Source: Pycnococcus provasolii (lineage: Eukaryota > Chlorophyta > Pseudoscourfieldiophyceae > Pseudoscourfieldiales). Taken from it: a DNA stretch of 64,000 nucleotides. The DNA is taken from positions 744,001-808,000 of the forward strand of contig CP150550.1 in assembly GCA_049487715.1 (NCBI GenBank), in the 5' to 3' direction. Position 1 is the first letter of the stretch. Each line of letters begins with the position of its first letter. The translations under genes and the position numbers were made by a program. Shown here piece by piece: positions 28,995 through 38,519 of this stretch. The notes under the pieces were generated by a model. That model made no database searches. It saw nothing but the letters and a program-made list of their open reading frames with translations, and was not told where the DNA came from.

Positions 28995-30476
28995 CTACAC
29001 ATCAAAAAGCACCTCGCGCAAGTACCTGTCCGCAAACAGCTCGCCGAAGTGGGCGGCGAGCACGTCGCGGGTGCGCGCATTTTCGCGCTGCTTGGAGGCG
29101 TATCGGCTCTGCGCGGCTACCAGCTGCCTGCGTGTGGCTGGCTTATCTTCGGGAACCGGGGCCCACTGCTTGGTAATCTGCAGATGCGAGCGTGCGAGCG
29201 CCGTCGCGTACTTTAGGAACCGCTCGATTTTATCTTCATCTTTGCCGGGACGAAAGAGAACGCAACGATCGCTGAAAATTTCGCGTGCCCAATCTGGCAC
29301 GCGCGCCGCGGGGCTGCCGCTGACGTCGCTGTCCAGCGAGCGGATCGTGAACTCTTCCAAGCCGCTCTCGGTGAGCAGCGTGTCCATTGCGGCGACGTGC
29401 GAATTTGGCAGGCTGCCGTCAAGCTCCACAGGGCTCAGGTCCGCGATTGCGAATCCGACGGTTCCTCCCCTGCGCGCGACGAGGTCGAGTCCAAAGATGG
29501 GAATGTCGAATTCGGGACGCGGCCACATGACGACGTGAAGCACGGATAGGCCGCTTCCTCCATCCTCGACAGCCAGCTCCATGTGAAGTCTCCTGAAAAC
29601 GCGCGACGTGTACGCGCGGTTTTCGACGCGAAACCTCGTCGTGGGCGGCTTCCGTCCCTCCTCGGTAGGTGGTAGCGGCGGCGGTCCTTCTTGCATGTGA
29701 GCAGCCCTTTCAATGTCGAACGCCTCCTTTTCGGTCGCGCCGCCTTCGATCGCGTCGTAGAACGCCGCGACGCCGAGCGTGTCGACGTACTCGTGCAGGC
29801 GCAGGCTCGCCGCTCGCAGGCGCGGCTCAACGTCGTCTTCGTACAGGCCCGGCGGTGCGATCCACCTCATGTCCTCGAGTAGAAATTCGCGCCAAGCGCC
29901 TTCGATTTGCGCGCCGAGCAGAGCGAGTATAGGGTGAACTTCCCTGCCGAGTTTCCATCCCCCGAGTCCCATAAGTTCGTGCACGCGCGTCGGTTCCATG
30001 GGTTTCGCGGATGGCGCGCGTCCTTCGATATCTAACGGCAGTTCGCCATCTGCTAGCCCAAGTCCCGCACCAAGTTCTCCAAGTCCCGCTTCACGCAACA
30101 TGGAGTCAATCCGACGACGCATCGCCTCCTCACGCTGTCTTTCACTACTGCTACTGCTACTGCTATTCTGATTCTGATTCGATGCCGCATCGCCACCAGT
30201 ATCACCACCTCCAGAATCTGACTGAGAATCTGACGAGGAAGACGAAGAACGACAAGCAAGTTGAAGAACCCTTCCCTGAGGAGAGCACAGTGAGTGCGAT
30301 TTCCAAGGAGACGACCAAGAGACGACCTGATTAGGTTGACGAGAACGACCACCAAGGAGAGGTTGACGAGAACTAGAACGACCACCAAGAAGATGACTCC
30401 GAAGAGACTCCGAAGATCCTCCGATACGAGTAAGAGAAGGAGGGAATACACTGCACGTATGGCTTCGAACACTCAT
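28995..30476 (-). CDS. PCYA: Phycocyanobilin:ferredoxin oxidoreductase, plastid
   Basis: 493 residues from the ATG at 30476. The first ~80 residues are Ser/Arg-rich and end near VLQLACRSS, a typical chloroplast transit peptide, and a Ser-rich linker follows. The catalytic domain covers about 160-493: VENRAYTSRVFRRLHMELAV, SVLHVVMWPRPEFDIPIFGL, the PcyA-type FAIADLSPVELDGSLP, WAREIFSDRCVLFRPG and the ending FGELFADRYLREVLFDV. His314 and Asp331 are 17 apart, as are His88 and Asp105 of Synechocystis PcyA. The enzyme reduces biliverdin IXa to phycocyanobilin using ferredoxin, which supplies the chromophore for algal phytochrome. Confidence 0.9.
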   Translation of the reverse strand: MSVRSHTCSVFPPSLTRIGGSSESLRSHLLGGRSSSRQPLLGGRSRQPNQVVSWSSPWKSHSLCSPQGRVLQLACRSSSSSSDSQSDSGGGDTGGDAASNQNQNSSSSSSSERQREEAMRRRIDSMLREAGLGELGAGLGLADGELPLDIEGRAPSAKPMEPTRVHELMGLGGWKLGREVHPILALLGAQIEGAWREFLLEDMRWIAPPGLYEDDVEPRLRAASLRLHEYVDTLGVAAFYDAIEGGATEKEAFDIERAAHMQEGPPPLPPTEEGRKPPTTRFRVENRAYTSRVFRRLHMELAVEDGGSGLSVLHVVMWPRPEFDIPIFGLDLVARRGGTVGFAIADLSPVELDGSLPNSHVAAMDTLLTESGLEEFTIRSLDSDVSGSPAARVPDWAREIFSDRCVLFRPGKDEDKIERFLKYATALARSHLQITKQWAPVPEDKPATRRQLVAAQSRYASKQRENARTRDVLAAHFGELFADRYLREVLFDV

Positions 30477-30673
30477 AATCAGTCCAGGGAGCAACTAACT
30501 TCAGCTTCCAAAGCAAGAGGAAGAATGACAATGACCCGTGGGCAGATTCGTCGTTGTGCACTCCTAGGAGGAGGAGGATGAAAGGCGGTTGGTAGTCCTT
30601 AGGCTTCATGGCGGCGGCGAGGGATAAAAAGTGGACACCCGAAACAAACAAATGAAAAAAAAACCCAAACCTA

Positions 30674-30739
30674 CTAACCCTAACCCTATAACCCTAACCC
30701 TAACCGTATAACCCTAACCCTAACCCTATAACCCTAACT
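30674..30739 (+). repeat. Telomere-type array with TATAACCC interruptions
   Basis: Blocks of two or three CCCTAA units separated by CCCTATAA or CCGTATAA, giving a higher-order pattern of about 18-20 bp. It lies about 200 bp upstream of PcyA and 340 bp upstream of the KXD1-like gene in a divergent spacer. Confidence 0.9.
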
Positions 30740-31079
30740 GAGCCTTCGTTCCCTGACCTGACAGCCTGAGGGAGGGTCCATCCGTTTTTGCTTTTTCCGT
30801 TTCGTTTTTCGTTGTTTCTGGCTTTCCTAATTCAACTCCTCCTAAACGTACGTTCTGTTCTGTTCGGCATTTTTATTTTTTAAAAGTCGGTACATGTCAA
30901 ACTTGCCTGTGGTGGGTGCTGCTGCTGCTGCTGGTGGTGCTGGTGCTGCTGCTGGTGGTGGTGGTCCATCATCGTCATCATCATCCTTCTCATCAAAATC
31001 TGCTCGATCTCCTCGACGATGATGAAAATAAAGAAGAAACCATGCCCTTGCGACGACCGAAAACCAACCTCTGGCTTCC

Positions 31080-31439
31080 ATGTCGGACGGCTTGGCGTCT
31101 AACGCCGCGCAAGCTCTGTCGGAGTTTGTCGCGCGCATCACGCCGCACGACGAACTCGACCTGTGCGAACGACGTCAGTCCGCAATCGCGTCGCAACTTG
31201 CGCAAACCTCTCAAGTACTAGCAGGCGCTGACGCACGCGTTACACGCGAACTTCAAGCCGCAAACGTCGAACTTAACGCGGGAATACAAGCTCTAACATC
31301 CATCAAAAAGGACTTGACGTACGTCATGACCAACGTACGTGCCATCAAGCAGAGAATCGCCACGTCGTATCCAGACATCGCGGAGAAGTGGAGTACCACG
31401 GGAACCACGGAAAGACCCGACGAAAATCAAAACACTTGA
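31080..31439 (+). CDS. KXD1-like (KxDL motif) small coiled-coil protein
   Basis: 119 residues, helical throughout. The C-terminal segment TSIKKDLTYVMTNVRAIKQR with IATSYPDI has the KxDL motif (KKDL) and flanking spacing of KXD1 family proteins. These are subunits of BLOC-1-related (BORC) complexes that position lysosome-related organelles. Length fits the family. It lies in a head-to-head arrangement with PcyA and converges on the GT29 gene 126 bp downstream. Stop is TGA. Confidence 0.65.
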   Translation: MSDGLASNAAQALSEFVARITPHDELDLCERRQSAIASQLAQTSQVLAGADARVTRELQAANVELNAGIQALTSIKKDLTYVMTNVRAIKQRIATSYPDIAEKWSTTGTTERPDENQNT

Positions 31440-31565
31440 GGAAGAGGTTTTGGACGAAAACATGTTGTAAATGTAAACTATTTTGTTCCTGTAATCATAC
31501 ACACACTTTTATTTTACATTCCTTTATTTATTCACGTGCGTTGGGGAGGCGAACTTTGAATCTCT

Positions 31566-32540
31566 TTAGTACTTGCACCCACCATCTGGCTTGGAGCCGC
31601 AGAACACGATTGGTGGAAGGCCAAGTGCGCTCGCGTTGCGCGCAAGTTTACGCATGAGACTCTGCTCGAGCAAAAAGTTGTGCGACCCATAGCCACGCAT
31701 CCGCCCGAAGCTGTGGTATTTATACCGCGCGCTCTTCGCCGCGTCGCCTGCAAATCCGTACAGAGCAACTCGCTTCTGACACAAGCCTCTTCCTGCACTT
31801 GAGTTGGGCATAAGCGCGGCCATATAAAATGCAAGAAATCCGGTGCTTGGCGAGTTCTTCGTCGTCTCTGCGTAGCTTGGGTGAGGGCCTTTCCCGCAGT
31901 TTTTAAGGCTGACTCGGAACATGGACAGGAGCTTGCTTGCGGCGTGCACCACCTTGACGCTCTGGCACGTGGCGTCGGAACGCGCACGTTTCAACTGCGT
32001 GCAGAGGTTCACGCCGCCGCTCTGCACACGTGTTGCCATGAGCGTGCCCTGTTCGGGTGAACCCCCACTCGTGCACACGTTGCGGCCTTTCTCGCACCGG
32101 AGACGCTTGGTACCGTACCTCCTCGTCCACATGATGTTCAGCAAGCGCACGCTGCTTTTCACACCGACGCGTGACTTCAGAGAACTCTGTCTTCGCCCGG
32201 TTGGCGCGTGGTTCATGCGCATGACCACATCGTGTTTATCTATGCTGCTCCCAAAGTTCTGTTTGCTGAGTACACCCGCGTTCCCGACGATTGCGCACGA
32301 CCTGGACCCTTCGAACTTGCCTTTGATTTTGCTTTTATCGGCAAGACGCGAGAAGGCTTCGGTGATATCTGATAAGGTGTCTTGGTTGGTGACGATGGAG
32401 GGGAGAGGGAGACACTTGTTGAGAGGCGTGGAGAAGGAGTGTGCGACAGGTATGTTGCTGAGCAGCCCAAAAAGCAACCCAATAAGATGCCACACCACCA
32501 CCACCACCACCCTCCTCCTCCTCCTGTTACCCAAGGACAT
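31566..32540 (-). CDS. GT29 family (sialyltransferase-like) glycosyltransferase
   Basis: 324 residues. A type II N-terminus (basic residues, then VVVVVVWHLIGLLFGLL) anchors it in the Golgi. Sialylmotif L is seen at about 83-130: CAIVGNAGVLSKQNFGSSID, then HDVVMRMNHAPTG. Sialylmotif S is at about 235-270 (SPSTGFLAFYMAAL...CQKRVALYGF), with HNFLLE as motif VS. Paired Cys residues in L and S are present. GT29 enzymes use CMP-sialic acid or, in plants, probably CMP-Kdo/Dha-like donors. The acceptor is unknown. A telomere-type array lies 129 bp upstream of the ATG. A second GT29 lies at 44.9-47.1 kb. Confidence 0.8.
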   Translation of the reverse strand: MSLGNRRRRRVVVVVVWHLIGLLFGLLSNIPVAHSFSTPLNKCLPLPSIVTNQDTLSDITEAFSRLADKSKIKGKFEGSRSCAIVGNAGVLSKQNFGSSIDKHDVVMRMNHAPTGRRQSSLKSRVGVKSSVRLLNIMWTRRYGTKRLRCEKGRNVCTSGGSPEQGTLMATRVQSGGVNLCTQLKRARSDATCQSVKVVHAASKLLSMFRVSLKNCGKGPHPSYAETTKNSPSTGFLAFYMAALMPNSSAGRGLCQKRVALYGFAGDAAKSARYKYHSFGRMRGYGSHNFLLEQSLMRKLARNASALGLPPIVFCGSKPDGGCKY

Positions 32541-33782
32541 GGCAGAGGTACCGGTACGGTATGTACTACGACTACTTCACCGCCATCGTCGCCGTCGTGA
32601 AATCGCACAAGCAAGCGTGTGACCGTGTACAGGGTGTGTGCGTGCTTGGTGCCAACCCCGAAATAATTCGGGTTAGGGTTAGGGTTAGGGTTAGGGTTAG
32701 GGTTAGGGTTTTAACTTTTAAGTCTTTCTTTCTTCCCAGGACGCGTTGGGACGGTGATGGACGGTGATGCCTGATTTTTCGCAATTGTATCGCAATTTGA
32801 GTGGTGGTGACGCAAACCAGATAGAATAGAATAGACTGCTTTGATTCTGCGTACTGTATCTGCTCCCTCGCCTGCTTTGTCAAGGTTAGGTTTTGGTCGA
32901 CGTTTCGGCCCACTGCAGTAACTATGTACATGAAAGGACAGAAATGCTCCAAAAATGCTCCAAAAATGCTCAAAAAAAGGGAAAACTAGGGTACAGTAAA
33001 CGACGACGGTCAACGACGAAAAGCAAACTGCCAAAATGTGTGTAAATCCGGAGCGGCGGTGCGTCCAGATCTCCTGCGAGACCACAGAGGCACAGACTGA
33101 CAGAGGGAAGAAGGAAAGAAGAAGCCTCGAGGGTGCCGCGTTGTCAACCGTTGTCGCATTTCTCGTGTACTGTAAAGTGAGGTAGACCAGTTGTCGACAC
33201 CACACCACACCACAGTACCACACCACAGTGACACCACACTGCACACACACGCGTATTTCAACCTTGCAAGCTTGCAAATATTTAATTTGGCAACGTTGCC
33301 AACTTTTCTTTTAGAAGGTGAAGCTGACCGTCTGTGAATAACACCGTCTAACCGAACGTCTGACCGAACGACTCGTTGGGAAAGCTCAAAGCTGAAAACA
33401 ACCTCGCTTTACCGTATTAAGGTTATTTTAGGCCAACTTCAGAAGTCTCGTCAGTCAAGGCAGTCATCCACCAGTGCTGAAGTTGTGTGTGCGGCGTTGT
33501 CTCGTGTGTTGTGTAAGTCAGCGGCCTTGTGAGTGAGTGAGTGAGTGAGTGAAGTGGCCGTGCCCTCTTGTGCACAACCTTAAGGTGTTGTGTTGTCGCC
33601 TCGTGTATAGGCGTGGTCAGCACAGTTCACCTCAGCCGTGCAGTTGACATCCTTTTGACATCCTTGGGGAAAACTGACTGCTCGACGACTGGAAGGCGAG
33701 ACGACTTTGGTTAGCTCTTTCTTACACAACGCAAGGTGAAAGACGTGCGTCCGTGCAGAGTTCAACTGCAGAGTTATATAAC
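32541..33782. other. Divergent promoter spacer with telomere-type array
   Basis: 1.24 kb between divergent starts. It holds a seven-unit TTAGGG array at 32669-32711, several TACTGTA/GTACGGTA motifs (32555, 32850, 32990, 33170), a CACCACAC-rich stretch at 33200-33250, a GTGA tandem array at 33532-33551 and AT-rich DNA. No gene seen. Confidence 0.6.
32669..32711 (+). repeat. Interstitial telomere-type array (TTAGGG)7
   Basis: Seven perfect units beginning CGGGTTAGGG and ending GGGTTTTAAC, 129 bp upstream of the GT29 start on the minus strand. Confidence 0.95.
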
Positions 33783-35507
33783 ATGCGAGGCTCGAGCGTC
33801 TGGCGGTTAGCATTTGGGCTCCTGCTCTTTGGCACTTACCACAAGGCGACATGGGCTCTCTCGCCCGGCGAAGTCGGAAGTTGGGCCAAGCTCCCATACC
33901 TGGTGAAGAGCGACATCGAGATTTTGCGTGACCTTGCCAACGCACTCGAACTATTCTACCCGCGAGGAGATCCACGCTTAAAACTCATACGCATCAGCTA
34001 CGCGGCGGTGGAGTACAAGTTCACGTACGGTAGCGTAGGCGTCACCGGCGAGTACATTACAAACGGCGCGATCGTCACACTGCCGAGCCACGCAAAAACT
34101 CCTAACCAAGCGTTCATTCCTGACAAAGCGGTCGTATGGATGCCAAGCACTGCCACGGGTGATTTGGAGGCGCAGAGTGAACAGCGGCTGTGCAGGCCGC
34201 TCAACGCGCTCAGTTGCTCCTTCAGCTCTGTAGTACGCACGATCCTCGCTAGTCTCGGCATGATGGTGATTATGCCAGACACAGAAGGAATCGGCTTGTC
34301 CGCCTCGAGTGAGTATCACCCTTACGTGCAGTATAAACCTTACGGACGTGACGTGGAGCACATGTTACTGGCGCTCTCAACTTCCTTGGGTCGCATCGTT
34401 GACAACCCACCGACGAGCAAAATCGACTTCTACACGGCAGGTTACAGCGAGGGTGGATACGCAGCACTTGCGGTGCACCGGTATTTGGATGAAGTGGTCA
34501 AGAGCAATATCGTCGGACAGTTTCGACATCTCTCCTCATTCCCAACTGGCGCGCCGCTCGACGTCATCGCGCACACGAACTGGGTGATTCAAAGAATATC
34601 AGAGTACACTCTCCCTTACGCGGTGCTGTACCAGCTCGTTGGCGCGCTCTTTGCGTCAAATAAGCTCACCCGCATCGGTGACGTCGTCAAGGCGCCGTGG
34701 GACACAAAGCTGCTAGACTTATTCAGCGGTGCCCGCAGTTCTGCGTACGTTTCCGCAAACACTCCTCGCGACATCTCCACCGTCTTTCATGACAGCTTCC
34801 TCGTGCGCTACTCGAATCAGATGGAGCGCGTGGAGGACCCGTCACTGCCGGCACTGCCGGCATCGTCGGGACGGAAGGAGGAGATGGCCGACTTCCTTGC
34901 AAACTTGGTCAGAACGGACAGCGATTTGCTCTACGGAGATTGGAAGATCACACGCCCGGTGACGATCTGTCACGGCAACGACGACATGACCGTACCCAAG
35001 CTCGTTGTAGAAAAAGGTTTAGGGCGCATGGAAACAATCATGGACGGCAAGATCGAGACCTTCTACGTCTCGGGAAATCACACGATGGCTGCTCTATCTT
35101 GCTTCGCAGAGATGTACGCATGGTACGTTCAGAACGAGCTTCCGCCAGCGCCGCCGCCGCCGCCGAGCCCGCCGCCGCCGAGCCCGCCACCGCCGAGCCC
35201 GCCACCGCCGAGCCCGCCACCAACGCCTCCTGATCCACCGCCGAGCCAGCCATCGCCTCCCGCACAAAGTCAAACGCCACCTTCTTCCGTGACGTCATCA
35301 CCATCTCCTCCAGTGAGCTCGCCTCTGCCGCCGACAAACGAAACCTCTTCTCCTGCATCTCCGCCTCCTGCCGTAACCCCATCTGCGAAGGATACACTGA
35401 CCACTACAAGTATAACTACAGCCACTTCTGGCGTTTTGTCGAGCACTGGAATCAGGTTGGCGGGCATTTCTGCCTCCGTCTCACTTATGTGCTGGCTCGT
35501 GATGTAG
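33783..35507 (+). CDS. Secreted alpha/beta hydrolase (lipase-like) with Pro-Ser stalk and GPI-type tail
   Basis: 574 residues from the ATG at 33783; upstream in-frame sequence has only a GTG. A signal peptide (RLAFGLLLFGTYHKATWALS) leads into an alpha/beta-hydrolase domain related to secretory lipases. The nucleophile elbow is GYSEGG, and the probable acid and base are in GNDDMTVP and SGNHTM. A block of SPPPP repeats follows (about 455-490), then a Ser/Thr/Pro stalk as in green-algal hydroxyproline-rich wall proteins, and a hydrophobic C-terminus (ISASVSLMCWLVM) fitting a GPI anchor signal. It is probably a wall- or surface-tethered esterase. Stop is TAG. Confidence 0.8.
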   Translation: MRGSSVWRLAFGLLLFGTYHKATWALSPGEVGSWAKLPYLVKSDIEILRDLANALELFYPRGDPRLKLIRISYAAVEYKFTYGSVGVTGEYITNGAIVTLPSHAKTPNQAFIPDKAVVWMPSTATGDLEAQSEQRLCRPLNALSCSFSSVVRTILASLGMMVIMPDTEGIGLSASSEYHPYVQYKPYGRDVEHMLLALSTSLGRIVDNPPTSKIDFYTAGYSEGGYAALAVHRYLDEVVKSNIVGQFRHLSSFPTGAPLDVIAHTNWVIQRISEYTLPYAVLYQLVGALFASNKLTRIGDVVKAPWDTKLLDLFSGARSSAYVSANTPRDISTVFHDSFLVRYSNQMERVEDPSLPALPASSGRKEEMADFLANLVRTDSDLLYGDWKITRPVTICHGNDDMTVPKLVVEKGLGRMETIMDGKIETFYVSGNHTMAALSCFAEMYAWYVQNELPPAPPPPPSPPPPSPPPPSPPPPSPPPTPPDPPPSQPSPPAQSQTPPSSVTSSPSPPVSSPLPPTNETSSPASPPPAVTPSAKDTLTTTSITTATSGVLSSTGIRLAGISASVSLMCWLVM

Positions 35508-35759
35508 CTTGAGTGGTACTCTAATGAATATATTACCTAATTATTATTCGTACGGTTGTACGGTAGGTACTAACCACTGTAACTGCAAGTCACAGTTGCT
35601 GTTTGTTACCCAGACTCTGATGTCTGAGTCTTCGGTGTTTCTTACGATAAAACGTCGTAATCACGCCGTGTACAGTATGTGTGCGACGATCCATCCAGGC
35701 GGGCGGGTAAGAACGAAGAGCTGTCGTACGGGTAGTCTAAGAAGAAGAGGCGCCTAATG

Positions 35760-35811
35760 TTAGGGTTAGGGTTAGGGTTAGGGTTAGGGTTGGATGTCCC
35801 CCCCCCCCCCC
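35760..35811 (+). repeat. Telomere-type array (TTAGGG)5 plus C14 tract
   Basis: Five TTAGGG units at 35760-35791 followed, 6 bp later, by a run of about 14 C (35798-35811). It ends about 60 bp upstream of the thioredoxin-like ATG. The same pairing of telomere-type array and C14 run is found at 41035-41083. Confidence 0.9.
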
Positions 35812-35871
35812 CTGGTTTCCCGTCGGCGGTCGTCGTCATTTTGTAGGCCCTCATTTGTCGTCATTTCGGCC

Positions 35872-36321
35872 ATGGCGGGCAACCAGCCGTCCGAGCCTCC
35901 CCCCAGGGCCTCGCTGGCAGGTGCGACGCAGGCAAGGAGGGTGCACGGCCGATTCGCGCCGGAACCTCCGTCGAATCTGGTGACCGCGATTGACGACTGG
36001 GACCTGCGCGACCGCGTGGACCTGGCGGGTCGGGCGAAGAGGGCGCTTGTCGTCAACTTCGGCGCGGCGTGGTGCCACGTGTGCAGGGGCACCTTGCCAC
36101 GCTTCGAGCGAATGGCGCATTCGAATCCAAAGATGGACTTCGTGGTGGCGGACGTGGAGGAGTGCTCGGATACTGCGAAGAACATACGCTTCACGCCAAC
36201 CTTTGCCATTTTCCGTGGCGGTAAGATGGTCGACCGGCGGTTTGGCGGTGGAGACGCGGACTTGCAGGCGGTTGAGGACAGACTATGGTTGCACCAAGAC
36301 TGGCCAAAATTTATTGAGTAA
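35872..36321 (+). CDS. Thioredoxin-like protein
   Basis: 149 residues from the ATG at 35872; the frame is open upstream through the C-tract, which is unlikely to be coding. A short Pro/Arg-rich start precedes a thioredoxin fold: ALVVNFGAAWCHVCRGTLPR (active site WCHVC), MDFVVADVEECSDTAKNIRF, the cis-Pro segment FTPTFAIFRGGKMVDRRFGG and a C-terminal helix. WCHVC is not the classical WCGPC, so redox potential and partners may differ. Compartment is unclear. Stop is TAA, 68 bp from the convergent plastid gene. Confidence 0.8.
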   Translation: MAGNQPSEPPPRASLAGATQARRVHGRFAPEPPSNLVTAIDDWDLRDRVDLAGRAKRALVVNFGAAWCHVCRGTLPRFERMAHSNPKMDFVVADVEECSDTAKNIRFTPTFAIFRGGKMVDRRFGGGDADLQAVEDRLWLHQDWPKFIE

Positions 36322-36389
36322 CAATAGAATTTTGATTAATCTTCGCTTAGCCTGCTCGCAGCGTGCCAGGTGCTTCGACGAGGCCTGAC

Positions 36390-36983
36390 TCAGTAGCCAT
36401 CCATCTCGTCCATTCGGTCTGAAGCCTCGTTCGCGCCTGCGATGCCTTTCATCCAGAGGTACACGGCGAGAGGGTATCCGGTGAAGACAAACCAGCCGAG
36501 AATGGGTGCCCAAAGCGGCGAGTCGGGCTGAACGATGTTGAAGATGGGGTTGCGAGACCCGTATTCGAAGATGCTGCCAGTTGCCGCGATGGTCACGATA
36601 CACGACGCGAGCAGGTACAGCGGCCACGGCAGTCCATCGTCGTTCTCTCCGTCAGCTTTCTGCGACGATCCCCGTTCCCAGGCGGGCACTTCGCTTTCAA
36701 TGCGTCGCAGTACTTCCTGGTTGACTGCGGGCTTGGACGTTGACGACGATACCGACGCCGACGACGTCTCTGGGTCACCACCACCACCAAAGCCCCCACC
36801 ACCACCCCCCGACGCTTTACACATTACCACATGATTCGCCGAAAACCGCCTAATCCCATAACTGTGACCTAAAGAAGACCCAAGATCGCTTCGCCGACAT
36901 GGCAACTGCGATCCCAAGCAAGGACGCAAGCAAGGACGCGTGTGAGAGACAAAACGGAAGTGATTTGAGAGTGATAGCGCCAT
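36390..36983 (-). CDS. Plastid-targeted two-helix membrane protein, conserved hypothetical
   Basis: 197 residues from the ATG at 36983; sequence upstream in frame has no ATG. A transit-like N-terminus (RFVSHTRPCLRPCLGSQLPC, ending near VVMCKAS) precedes a Gly-rich linker. Two membrane helices follow (LPWPLYLLASCIVTIAATGS and PLWAPILGWFVFTGYPLAVY), separated by IFEYGSRNPIFNIVQPDS. The spacing resembles an unnamed conserved plant and algal chloroplast family, but I cannot name it. A telomere-type array begins about 195 bp upstream. Stop is TAG. Confidence 0.65.
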   Translation of the reverse strand: MALSLSNHFRFVSHTRPCLRPCLGSQLPCRRSDLGSSLGHSYGIRRFSANHVVMCKASGGGGGGFGGGGDPETSSASVSSSTSKPAVNQEVLRRIESEVPAWERGSSQKADGENDDGLPWPLYLLASCIVTIAATGSIFEYGSRNPIFNIVQPDSPLWAPILGWFVFTGYPLAVYLWMKGIAGANEASDRMDEMDGY

Positions 36984-37177
36984 CTTTGACAAAGACGAGA
37001 GACAACAGGCCGAAATGAATGGCCGGTATTGAAGATTCAGAGGGATAAATCTTCTCAAGAGGTTGGGTCCGGGGAGTGGTCCGGGGGGATTCCGATTGTT
37101 TCCGATCAGGATGGCCCATGGGGGGGAGCGAAGAATCCCAGGCTTCTATCCCAGGCTCACCTATTTGGTAGGGGATA

Positions 37178-37220
37178 GGGGTTAGGGTTAGGGTTAGGGT
37201 TAGGGTTAGGGTTAGGGTTA
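37178..37220 (+). repeat. Telomere-type array (TTAGGG)7 containing a stop codon
   Basis: Perfect TTAGGG units between two minus-strand genes, ending exactly at 37220. Read on the minus strand it is TAACCC repeated, and its first TAA is the stop codon of the upstream CRAL-TRIO gene. It is also about 195 bp upstream of the plastid membrane protein ATG. Confidence 0.95.
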
Positions 37221-38519
37221 CTCTTCGGGTTCCTCTTCAGGTTCGGGTTCACCTAGCGTCCTGTCGTGCAGCCTCACGTGCTCGCCAATAGCACCACTGA
37301 TGTCGTTGTCACTGTGTGAGTTCTCACTGTCGATAGCAAGCTCAGGGAACACGCCAAACAAGCCAGAGAGACGGTCGACGCGATGCGCCTTGCTCCACAC
37401 GTCGCCCGCCATCAAACGAAAAGCAGCCTGCCAAACGAACCAGTGCGCGTTCGGGTGAACGACGTACAAGCCCTGCAGATTGCGACGCACGTCGCTTCCG
37501 ACGACGGCGTGCAAGTACTTGAAGAACTGCCAGTCGGGTAGCGGGGACAGGTCCGCATCGCTGTGCAAATACACGATGTAGAACGGACTCGCACTTCCAG
37601 CCTTACGCGCCTCGACGTGGCACCACGTAAGCAGATCTTCGCGCTCCTCCGCGTTCAGCTTGCGGCACGCGCTACAGTGTGCTCCATCCACGACAATACA
37701 AGGAACCTGCTCGAATGCGCCCAGTCGACCAACTGGCGCTGCAACGCTTACGGTGGTTGCAAGCCTCATCGCCTCGATGTAGTGCAGGTCCTTTGTTCGC
37801 GCACGAATGCGATACGTCTGCACGAGGTCATCCTCAGCCTGCTTTCTGCCGCCAAACATCCGAAATGCCATACGGCTAAGATGTCCACGCCTGTGAATTG
37901 CGTACGTTTGGTCGAGACGTGCACGGTCCGGGCTTGTTGCGTACGTCAGCAACGCGTCGCAATCCGTCGTGGTGCGCTGCTGAATGTGCCGAAGACGCCG
38001 CGCCTCGATCGCACGTCGTCGAATCCTATCTGCATCGAACATATGTTCGTCGATGCCGCCGTGGGACGGTCCAACGGCGCCATACCAGACATTTGGGTGA
38101 GTCTGCGAGAGCACGGCCCATTCTGGTGGCCCGTACTGCGCCGCGCTGCGGTCCATCTCCTCGACGATGTTGCTCTGCTTGAATTGTTCGTTCTGCCTCT
38201 GCTTCTGCTTTCCGTCATCTCGTGAATGATCATCCTCGATGATTGAATCGACATGATTGGGCACCAGATTGTCTTCTTCATCATGGGAATGATTGCTGTC
38301 ACCTCGGTGTACGTCGTCGCTCGTGGCGTTTCTAATCACAAACGGCGAAGGCGAAGCATCGTCACGACTATCGTCGTCGTCGGCGTCACCATCATCCCGC
38401 AGACTGGGAGGCGGTGGATGAGGCTTGGTTGGTTCCTCCTCCTCCTCCTCCTCATCATCATCATCATCAATATGGCTGCTGTTTATCGTGTCCCTGAGCG
38501 TCTCGCCGGCAGCGGACAT
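37218..38519 (-). CDS. Divergent CRAL-TRIO (GDAP2/BNIP2-like) domain protein
   Basis: 433 residues from the ATG at 38519. The first ~120 residues are strongly acidic with Asp, Glu, Pro and His runs. The C-terminal domain (about 270-405) has FYIVYLHSDADLSPLPDWQF, VVGSDVRRNLQGLYVVHPNA and HWFVWQAAFRLMAGDVWSKA, the signature of the divergent CRAL-TRIO (Sec14-like) domain found in GDAP2, BNIP2 and some RhoGAPs. No macro or RhoGAP domain is present. It may bind a small lipid or protein partner. The acidic tail (EPEPEEEPEE) ends at a TAA supplied by the telomere-type array. Confidence 0.7.
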   Translation of the reverse strand: MSAAGETLRDTINSSHIDDDDDEEEEEEEPTKPHPPPPSLRDDGDADDDDSRDDASPSPFVIRNATSDDVHRGDSNHSHDEEDNLVPNHVDSIIEDDHSRDDGKQKQRQNEQFKQSNIVEEMDRSAAQYGPPEWAVLSQTHPNVWYGAVGPSHGGIDEHMFDADRIRRRAIEARRLRHIQQRTTTDCDALLTYATSPDRARLDQTYAIHRRGHLSRMAFRMFGGRKQAEDDLVQTYRIRARTKDLHYIEAMRLATTVSVAAPVGRLGAFEQVPCIVVDGAHCSACRKLNAEEREDLLTWCHVEARKAGSASPFYIVYLHSDADLSPLPDWQFFKYLHAVVGSDVRRNLQGLYVVHPNAHWFVWQAAFRLMAGDVWSKAHRVDRLSGLFGVFPELAIDSENSHSDNDISGAIGEHVRLHDRTLGEPEPEEEPEE

